Assembly: GCA_937884015.1 (NCBI GenBank)
Contig: CALGBV010000365.1
Coordinates: 1 to 5,302 of the forward strand
DNA length: 5,302 nucleotides
DNA from: an uncultured Bacteroidales bacterium
GTDB taxonomy: Bacteria > Bacteroidota > Bacteroidia > Bacteroidales > F082
Direction: 5' to 3'
The translations under genes and the position numbers were made by a program. Positions 1-4,843 of this stretch are shown in pieces. The stretch's first letter is position 1, and each line of letters opens with the position of its first letter. A model generated the notes under the pieces. That model saw only the letters and a list, made by a program, of their open reading frames with translations. It was not told where the DNA came from and made no database searches.

Positions 1-55
<55 letters not shown>

Positions 56-66
56 ACTTGCGGCTG

Positions 67-74
67 CAAAAATA
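67..74 (-). promoter_or_regulatory. Bacteroidetes-type -7 element for tRNA-Thr
   Basis: The minus strand reads TATTTTTG, an exact match to the Bacteroidetes -7 consensus TAnnTTTG, twelve bases upstream of the tRNA 5' end. That is the right distance for a start site just before the tRNA. No good -33 TTTG lies at the usual spacing; a weak TTTC-like site is near 93-96. Motif match is seen; function is inferred. Confidence 0.55.
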
Positions 75-125
75 GAAAATCTTGTCGAATTGAAAGCCAT
101 TTGACTCAAATTTTTTAAAATTATG

Positions 126-153
126 TTTGGCTGTCGAAAATAAACTATATTTG
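126..153 (+). promoter_or_regulatory. Putative Bacteroidetes promoter for the 176-592 gene
   Basis: TTTG at 126-129 (candidate -33) and TATATTTG at 146-153 (candidate -7, matching TAnnTTTG) are separated by 16 bp, slightly shorter than the usual spacing of about 19. Transcription would begin near 160, leaving a leader of about 15 nt. It lies back to back with the tRNA promoter, so the 56-175 gap is a divergent promoter region. Confidence 0.5.
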
Positions 154-175
154 CATTGTCATTGGCATTTGAAAA

Positions 176-592
176 ATGAAACTCACGCAATTCATTCTTA
201 TTGTGTTACTTGCCACAGTAAAGACACTGGTTTCCCCGCCTGTGGCATACGCCATGGGGATGACTTTTTGGCCAGCTTTTTTGACCATTGCCTTGGGTGG
301 CGTTTTGGGTTTTGCAGCCACATTTTACCTTACGGATTGGATTGTCAAGTTGCGGCTGAAGAGAAAAAACAAAAGCAATTTGCGCAAGGCAAGAAAAATC
401 GTCGCTTTGAAGCGCAAATACAAATTAGGTGTTTTCCTTCTCATTCTGCCGTTTTTTTCCATTCCCGTAATGGCTTTCATCGTCAGGAAATTCTTTGGGC
501 GTGCCAGAAAAACCGCCCTTGCCAGCTGTTTCATCATTGTTTTCTGGTGCCTGTTTTTCTGTTTGGCATATTCACCGATTCAGCGATTTTAG
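176..592 (+). CDS. Small integral membrane protein, function unknown
   Basis: A 138-residue, strongly hydrophobic protein. Apparent membrane segments are at about residues 4-26, 31-57, 84-103 and 112-132. Between the second and third is a very basic loop (58-83) with 14 Lys/Arg in 26 residues, expected to be cytoplasmic. The third segment contains Pro92 and Pro97 and is followed by another basic patch (RKFFGRARK), so it may be a re-entrant hairpin rather than a full crossing. The layout loosely recalls small multidrug-export-like membrane families, but no diagnostic motif was recognised and no function is assigned. The ATG at 176 is about 15 nt after the inferred start site, with no Shine-Dalgarno sequence. 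The last 21 bp overlap the convergent gene on the other strand. Confidence 0.75.
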   Translation: MKLTQFILIVLLATVKTLVSPPVAYAMGMTFWPAFLTIALGGVLGFAATFYLTDWIVKLRLKRKNKSNLRKARKIVALKRKYKLGVFLLILPFFSIPVMAFIVRKFFGRARKTALASCFIIVFWCLFFCLAYSPIQRF

Positions 593-1105
593 CACTTTTT
601 GCGCCTTGCTTTTCAGTCCCGCCGAGGCGTAATCCATTATGGCGTTGATGATTATGATGATTTCCTGCGATAGTTCAGGCTCGATTTTGCAGAATTGCTC
701 CAAAATGGAAAGCGCATTGCTGCGTGTGCCCGGTGCATACAGTTCGGAAGTCACGATGGCGATGCAGCGGTCGTAAAGTTCAAAATGGGCGCGTTTTTCT
801 TCATCGGTCGAAATGCCGAACAGGGCGTTTGCAACAAACAGCAAATTCCGCAAAATACGTTCATCTTGGTATTGCAAGACGGCCTCGTAGCAGATTTTTC
901 GGTAGGGGAAAATAATGGAAACATCTTTTTTTGCCACGTGCATCAAAGCCCAACCTGCATTTTTCAAATAATTTGCCGAGCAGTTTTGGAGGCCTTGCAG
1001 CAAGTCGCCAATCTCGTTTCCGTGCAATAAAAGATATTCGCTAATAGCTGTTATATCATTGATTCCCAATTGATTTTCTAATATTTCAGAAAGTTTTCCG
1101 TCCAT
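572..1105 (-). CDS. Hypothetical all-helical protein, HEAT/ARM-repeat-like
   Basis: A 177-residue soluble protein without a signal peptide or membrane segment, presumably cytoplasmic. Residues about 45-175 form successive amphipathic helices in roughly 35-45-residue units with buried Ala/Leu/Ile. Examples are the NYLKNAGWALMHVA helix, DERILRNLLFVANALFGI near 81-98, SNALSILEQF near 129-138, and an Ile-rich helix at 148-156. This looks like a HEAT/ARM solenoid, possibly a protein-protein scaffold; that is a fold guess, not a family match. The ATG at 1105 lies about 20 nt downstream of a TAnnTTTG box, giving a short leader without a Shine-Dalgarno sequence. The gene diverges from the repressor gene and converges with the membrane-protein gene, overlapping it by 21 bp. 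The opposite-strand frames here do not look like proteins. Confidence 0.75.
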   Translation of the reverse strand: MDGKLSEILENQLGINDITAISEYLLLHGNEIGDLLQGLQNCSANYLKNAGWALMHVAKKDVSIIFPYRKICYEAVLQYQDERILRNLLFVANALFGISTDEEKRAHFELYDRCIAIVTSELYAPGTRSNALSILEQFCKIEPELSQEIIIIINAIMDYASAGLKSKAQKVLKSLNR

Positions 1106-1124
1106 CGTTTTTGCATTGACGAAG

Positions 1125-1132
1125 CAAAGATA
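1125..1132 (-). promoter_or_regulatory. Putative -7 element for the 572-1105 gene
   Basis: The minus strand reads TATCTTTG, an exact TAnnTTTG match, 19 bp before the ATG at 1105. A TTTG on the same strand (1161-1158) could be the -33 element, but the 25-bp gap is longer than usual. A perfect 10-bp palindrome GTTTTAAAAC (1149-1158) lies between them. Confidence 0.5.
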
Positions 1133-1175
1133 GCGAAAGTTTCATTTCGTTTTAAAACAAAGAATTTTATTACAA

Positions 1176-1191
1176 AACTAAAAAATTAGTT
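1176..1191. promoter_or_regulatory. Inverted repeat AACTAA-AAAA-TTAGTT, candidate BlaI operator
   Basis: Perfect 6-bp arms flank a 4-bp centre. The repeat lies in the divergent region and its right arm overlaps the candidate -33 TTG (1190-1192) of the repressor gene's promoter. BlaI/MecI-family dimers bind short A/T-rich inverted repeats over promoters and usually repress their own operon. Position and symmetry fit, but the arms are A/T-rich and a chance palindrome is possible. Bound here, the repressor could block both divergent promoters. Confidence 0.4.
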
Positions 1192-1218
1192 GCACGATTA
1201 AAATAATTCATATATTTG
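1190..1218 (+). promoter_or_regulatory. Putative Bacteroidetes promoter for the blaI-like/M56 operon
   Basis: TTG at 1190-1192 and TATATTTG at 1211-1218 (matching TAnnTTTG) are separated by 18 bp, close to the Bacteroidetes norm. Transcription would start near 1225, giving a leader of about 90 nt before the ATG at 1317. It is the only recognisable promoter ahead of both the repressor and the M56 gene. Confidence 0.6.
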
Positions 1219-1221
1219 CAG

Positions 1222-1295
1222 CGTTTTCGCCCTGAAAGGGCAGCATAATTCAGCCAAAGGCAAAGTGAGCTTGCGAACGACACCTTGGCGAAACG
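1222..1295 (+). other. Structured 5' leader with competing hairpins, or a dispersed palindromic repeat
   Basis: Three pairings can be drawn. Hairpin A is GCCCT-GAA-AGGGC (1229-1241). Hairpin B pairs GCCAAAGG (1253-1260) with CCTTGGC (1283-1289), with one bulged A. Pairing C joins CGTTTTCGCC (1222-1231) to GGCGAAACG (1287-1295), nine pairs with one bulged T. C shares bases with both A and B, so it excludes them. The segment is more G/C-rich than its flanks. It could be a regulatory leader or a mobile-type palindromic repeat. It matches no riboswitch known to me. Confidence 0.4.
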
Positions 1296-1316
1296 AAATT
1301 AAAAATTGAATACGAT

Positions 1317-1682
1317 ATGAAAGAATTAACGAAAGCAGAAGAACAGGTGATGCAAGTGATTTGGAGCATCGGGCAGGGTTTTGCCAACGAAATCGTGGCG
1401 GCATTCCCCGAACCGAAACCGGCCTACAACACGGTGCTGACCATTGTGAGAATCCTCGAAAAGAAAGGTTTCGTGACGCATGAAACGTTCTGCAAGGCAA
1501 ACCGTTACACGGCGCTGATTAGCAAGGAGGAATATTCAAGCGGTTTTTTGAACAGTATCGTGGAGCGTTATTTCAACAATTCCTATTTGGACCTTGTGTC
1601 GGCTTTCACGAAAAAAGAGAATTTCAGCGTGGAGCAGTTGGAAGAATTGAAGAAAATCATTGATGATGCGATGGAAAAATAG
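1317..1682 (+). CDS. BlaI/MecI/CopY-family transcriptional repressor
   Basis: A 121-residue protein, the usual length for this family. Residues about 4-70 form the winged-helix DNA-binding domain: LTKAEEQVMQVIW opens helix 1, the AYNTVLTIVRILEKKGFV stretch (36-53) is the recognition-helix region, and NRYTAL (62-67) is the wing. Residues about 72-121 form the helical dimerisation part. In staphylococcal BlaI/MecI the sensor protease leads to cutting at an Asn-Phe bond in this region; here the equivalent dipeptide appears to be Ala96-Phe97. The M56 gene downstream, with no terminator between, makes this a two-gene repressor/sensor operon. It probably represses its own promoter. The target genes are not visible, so beta-lactam resistance should not be assumed. 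The start is the ATG at 1317, with an A/T-rich leader and no Shine-Dalgarno sequence. Confidence 0.93.
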   Translation: MKELTKAEEQVMQVIWSIGQGFANEIVAAFPEPKPAYNTVLTIVRILEKKGFVTHETFCKANRYTALISKEEYSSGFLNSIVERYFNNSYLDLVSAFTKKENFSVEQLEELKKIIDDAMEK

Positions 1683-1692
1683 CTGTTTGTTG

Positions 1693-1720
1693 GTTTTTGG
1701 TTTTCAGTTTACGGTTTTCA
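1693..1720 (+). repeat. Four tandem heptamers, GTTTTCA-like
   Basis: Just after the repressor stop codon, four contiguous 7-bp units read GTTTTTG, GTTTTCA, GTTTACG and GTTTTCA. The next 40 bp are TTCAAA-rich and lead into the octamer array. This is the left end of a 287-bp gene-free spacer (1683-1969) in which I see no gene, terminator or TAnnTTTG promoter. Confidence 0.65.
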
Positions 1721-1764
1721 ACAATTCAAAGTTGTTCAAAAAGTTCAAAATAAATCATCCAAAA

Positions 1765-1876
1765 GTCTAATTGTCTAACTGTCAAAAGGTCTAATCATCT
1801 AAAAGTAAAAATGTCCAATTGTCAAGTTGTCCACAAGTCTAAAAGTCAAATTGTCCACACGTCAAATTGTCTAATT
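1765..1876 (+). repeat. Fourteen degenerate tandem octamers, consensus GTCWAAWT
   Basis: The 112 bp divide without gaps into fourteen 8-bp units such as GTCTAATT, GTCTAACT, GTCAAAAG, GTCCAATT and GTCCACAC. T at unit position 2 and A at position 5 occur in all fourteen; G at 1 and C at 3 occur in thirteen; position 4 is T, A or C. The plus strand has little G besides the first base of each unit, so the RNA should be largely unstructured. The array sits inside the probable repressor/M56 operon. Confidence 0.9.
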
Positions 1877-1925
1877 ATTAAATTTTTAAATCTTAAATAA
1901 TTAAATCATCAAATCAACTCCAATC

Positions 1926-1957
1926 GTCTAAAAGTCAAATAGTCTAATTGTCCAAAA
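1926..1957 (+). repeat. Second block of four octamers, same consensus
   Basis: GTCTAAAA, GTCAAATA, GTCTAATT and GTCCAAAA follow each other and end 12 bp before the M56 start codon. They are one base out of phase with the first array (offset 161 = 20 x 8 + 1). The A/T-rich stretch between (1877-1925), with recurring TTAAAT, looks like decayed units of similar length. Confidence 0.85.
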
Positions 1958-1969
1958 AAGTACAAAACT

Positions 1970-4726
1970 ATGGATACAATAATAACATTTCTAATCGGTA
2001 AGGTGCTGGTTGTCAGTGTGGCGACAGCGGTCTTGTTTGGCACTTACTGGCTCTTGTTCCGCAAGGGAAACCGTTTCAACCTGATGCGTGCTTTCCTGAT
2101 CGGGAGCCTGGTTTTTGCCTTTGCCCTACCTTTTATTAAGGTGAATTTCAGCAATCACACACAAAGCGGATTCGCCATCACCGAAAACCTTGTGAATTAT
2201 TTCACCCTCAATGAGGTGACCATTCAGCCCAAAGGCGAAGCGGGGCCTATCATGCTTGATGAAGTGACGGTTTCGCCGCAGCAAAAACACATTAATGTGT
2301 GGCAGATTTTGTTTTGGGCGTATTGGGCAGGCGTGGCTGTCTTTGCCATGATGCTCATTGTCAAACTGCTGAGAATCGTGCTGTTGGCGGTCAAGTCGCC
2401 GAAGGTGCGCGACGGCCGTTATGTCATTGTCCGCACGAAGCGCGAGCACATCAGTTTCTCGTTTTTCAACTACATCTTCTTGCCGCAGGGCGAGGACAAT
2501 GCCGCCATCCTGATTCACGAAAAGAGCCACAGTGACCACCATCACACGGCGGATGTGATTTTCGTTGAGGCTCTGACCGTCGTGCAATGGTTCAATCCTG
2601 CCATGCGCTGGTACAAGCGCGAATTACAGAACCTACACGAATACACCGCCGACCGCGATGTTCTGGAAAGCGGTGCGGCACGCAACGACTATATGATGCT
2701 GATTTTGCAGCAGTGCACGGCTGGAAATTTCAGCACACTTGGTAATAATTTCAGTTTCAACCTCACAAAAAAAAGAATTAAAATGATGACACAAGAATGT
2801 AAAATGAAAGGTCTGCTCTGGCGCGTTTTGGGCGTTCTGCCGGTGGCAGCCGTGCTGCTTGTCGCCAATGCGAAGGTGACGGCACAGGAAAAAACAGAAG
2901 TCCCTCCGACCAAGGAACAGAAAATCAAGGAATTTTTGGACAATTATGAGTTCAAATTATCAATTGGTTCTGATGACGGTAGCGGTGCTCCCATCGAATA
3001 CAGCGACCACGTTTTAACCATTGATCCCGAACGAATTGAGCTCGACGGTCTTGAAGTAAGCGATACGGTTTCGATTGCAGGTTGTCAATTTACGCAGACC
3101 GAAAAACTAGATTCAATTACGGGTAAAATGGTAAAAGGGCTAAAAATCATCAATCCTAAGTCAAGTGCGATTCATTTCACCGATTTGGGTAATAACAAGT
3201 TTCAAGTGACTATGCGAAACACCGACAGCATTTATGAAGTCGTAGAGGACATGCCTGAATTTCCGGGCGGAATGTCGGCATTGGTGGATTTCATGAGCAA
3301 AAACGTGAAATATCCTAAGAGCGCCATTGACAACAACATAGAAGGCAAGACTTTCGTTGAGTTTGTCGTCGAAAAAGACGGTTCGGTGTCGAATGTCAGG
3401 ACGAAAAAGGGCTTCGACAAGGATTGCGATGCCGAAGCCGAGCGCGTGGTGAAAGCCATGCCGAAATGGACACCGGGAAAGGTCGGCGGCGAAGCCGTCA
3501 GGGTGAGTTTCGTTTTGCCGGTCGCTTTTCAGTTGAACGCCAAACAGAATGAAATGCAGTTGGTTTACAGTCAGGTGGAAGGTGGCTGGAAGCAAAATCC
3601 ATACGGCAACCAAAAGAAAATCCAATCCTTCGAAGATTTCAAGACCTTCGTCATTGACGAAATGAATTATCCGTCACAAGCCTTGGAAAAGAAAATCCAG
3701 GGCAATGTTTCCTTTGAGTTCGACGTTAAAAACGGCATGGTTGCAAATGCAAAGATTATCAAAGGTTTAGGTTACGGCATTGATGATGAATTGCTGCGTG
3801 TGCTGAAATTATCAGCCGAGTTTGATAAGGCTATGGAAAAGCATTACGGAAACAACACCATCAAATTCAGTCTTAGAGAAGATGGAGGGAGCGTGGTTAG
3901 AAGCATCAATTGGGACGGATTCAAGAAATCAACGGCAGAATTTGATGATGAAAACAAGGCAACCGATGATGAAACCTTCCAAATTGTCGAGAAAATGCCT
4001 GAATTTCCGGGCGGTGAAAAAGCCTTGCTGAATTTCATTGCAGAAAATGTCGTTTATCCTCAATCGGCCAAAGACAAGAACATTTCCGGTCGTGTTTTCG
4101 TCACTTTCGTCGTTGAGAAAGACGGCAGCGTTTCGGATGTGAAATTGTTGCGCGGCATCGGCAAGGAGTGCGATGAGGAAGCCATGCGTGTGGTGAAAGC
4201 CATGCCGAAGTGGAAACCCGGTATGAACGAAGGCAAACCTGTCAGGGTTTCTTACGCTCTCCCGATTCATTTCAGATTGGACGACAATGGGAAAAGAAGC
4301 GAATATGACGTTGTGGAAAAAGTTGAAAACAAAATTGTTGTTGACCATGATGCTGATCCAATACCTTCGCAACGGTCAAAGACCAATGATGAAGTTTTCC
4401 AAATCGTTGAGAAAATGCCTGAATTTCCAGGCGGCGAAAAAGCCTTGCTGAATTACATTTCCGAAAACATAGTTTATCCGCAAAGTGCCAAAGACAAGAA
4501 CATTTCAGGTCGTGTGTTTCTCAGTTTCGTCATTGATAAAGACGGCAGCGTTACCGATGTGAAAGTCATGCGCGGCATCGACAAGGAGTGCGATGCGGAA
4601 GCCATGCGTGTGGTGAAAGCCATGCCGAAATGGAAACCGGGCATGAATGAAGGCAAACCTGTCAGGGTTTCGTATATGCTTCCGATTAGTTTCCAGTTGA
4701 AGGATGATGTGAAAAAGGAGAAATAG
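1970..4726 (+). CDS. M56 (BlaR1-type) metalloprotease sensor with four TonB C-terminal-like repeats
   Basis: A 918-residue inner-membrane protein. Membrane segments are at about 5-29, 38-57, 109-140 and 281-301. The cytoplasmic part (141-280) is the M56 peptidase: FSFFNYIF at 163-170, zinc motif HEKSH at 183-187 (His183, Glu184, His187), and HEYTAD at 223-228 with Glu224 the likely third ligand. After segment 4 the chain should be periplasmic. An unrecognised stretch (307-420) is followed by TonB_C-like domains at about 422-522, 532-638 (degenerate), 670-770 and 810-910. The three good copies share MPEFPGG, YPxSA, a Cys before the (E/A)A(M/E)RVVKAMPKW helix, and PVRVSY-like ends. No penicillin-binding domain is seen. 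The role inferred from BlaR1 is to sense a periplasmic signal and inactivate the upstream repressor. ATG 1970 is the first in frame after a TAG at 1940, with no Shine-Dalgarno sequence. Confidence 0.93.
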   Translation: MDTIITFLIGKVLVVSVATAVLFGTYWLLFRKGNRFNLMRAFLIGSLVFAFALPFIKVNFSNHTQSGFAITENLVNYFTLNEVTIQPKGEAGPIMLDEVTVSPQQKHINVWQILFWAYWAGVAVFAMMLIVKLLRIVLLAVKSPKVRDGRYVIVRTKREHISFSFFNYIFLPQGEDNAAILIHEKSHSDHHHTADVIFVEALTVVQWFNPAMRWYKRELQNLHEYTADRDVLESGAARNDYMMLILQQCTAGNFSTLGNNFSFNLTKKRIKMMTQECKMKGLLWRVLGVLPVAAVLLVANAKVTAQEKTEVPPTKEQKIKEFLDNYEFKLSIGSDDGSGAPIEYSDHVLTIDPERIELDGLEVSDTVSIAGCQFTQTEKLDSITGKMVKGLKIINPKSSAIHFTDLGNNKFQVTMRNTDSIYEVVEDMPEFPGGMSALVDFMSKNVKYPKSAIDNNIEGKTFVEFVVEKDGSVSNVRTKKGFDKDCDAEAERVVKAMPKWTPGKVGGEAVRVSFVLPVAFQLNAKQNEMQLVYSQVEGGWKQNPYGNQKKIQSFEDFKTFVIDEMNYPSQALEKKIQGNVSFEFDVKNGMVANAKIIKGLGYGIDDELLRVLKLSAEFDKAMEKHYGNNTIKFSLREDGGSVVRSINWDGFKKSTAEFDDENKATDDETFQIVEKMPEFPGGEKALLNFIAENVVYPQSAKDKNISGRVFVTFVVEKDGSVSDVKLLRGIGKECDEEAMRVVKAMPKWKPGMNEGKPVRVSYALPIHFRLDDNGKRSEYDVVEKVENKIVVDHDADPIPSQRSKTNDEVFQIVEKMPEFPGGEKALLNYISENIVYPQSAKDKNISGRVFLSFVIDKDGSVTDVKVMRGIDKECDAEAMRVVKAMPKWKPGMNEGKPVRVSYMLPISFQLKDDVKKEK
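3977..4699 (+). repeat. In-frame tandem duplication of a 420-bp unit (TonB_C repeats 3 and 4)
   Basis: The segments 3977-4279 and 4397-4699 encode 101 aligned residues, of which 86 are identical. They lie exactly 420 bp (140 codons) apart. The DNA is also close, including a 33-bp identical run at 4177-4209 and 4597-4629. Part of that run also occurs in repeat 1 (25 bp at 3446-3470 matching 4610-4634). Repeats 3 and 4 therefore look like the most recent duplication. The linkers between them (about residues 771-807) and before repeat 3 do not match. Confidence 0.85.
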
Positions 4727-4756
4727 GCAAAGGACATAGTTTGTCACAAAAAGTTG

Positions 4757-4790
4757 AAAAGGAGCGCAAGTTGTTTTGTGCTCCTTTTCT
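4757..4790. terminator. Rho-independent terminator, probably bidirectional
   Basis: AAAAGGAGCGCAA (4757-4769) pairs over 13 positions, with one G-T wobble, to TTGTGCTCCTTTT (4776-4788) around the loop GTTGTT. The plus strand ends in TTTTCT. On the minus strand the stem ends in TTTT followed shortly by a second run of five T. It begins 30 bp after the M56 stop codon and lies between two convergent genes, so it can end both transcripts. Confidence 0.85.
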
Positions 4791-4843
4791 GTGTTCAGCG
4801 AAATGTTTCGTGTCGGGGAAACACTGTTAAATCCATGTCCGCC

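Noticed and set aside
127..648. Longer plus-strand frame (173 codons) over the small membrane-protein gene
   Set aside because: It starts with TTG and its product is rich in His, Cys and Phe with no family-like pattern. The overlapping frame at 176-592 gives a coherent membrane protein behind a promoter.
695..1030. Plus-strand frame antisense to the HEAT-like gene
   Set aside because: Its composition shows no domain or helix pattern, while the minus-strand frame reads as a regular helical protein with a promoter.
1765..1957. CRISPR array
   Set aside because: The units are 8 bp, contiguous and degenerate, with no spacers and no cas genes.
2126..2587. Minus-strand frame inside the M56 gene (and similar ones at 3161-3625 and 3929-4372)
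   Set aside because: These are mirror frames of the protease and its repeats; their similarity to each other only reflects the TonB_C duplication.
1317..4726. Calling the pair a beta-lactam resistance operon
   Set aside because: There is no beta-lactamase or penicillin-binding sensor domain in the window; only the repressor/protease pairing is supported.
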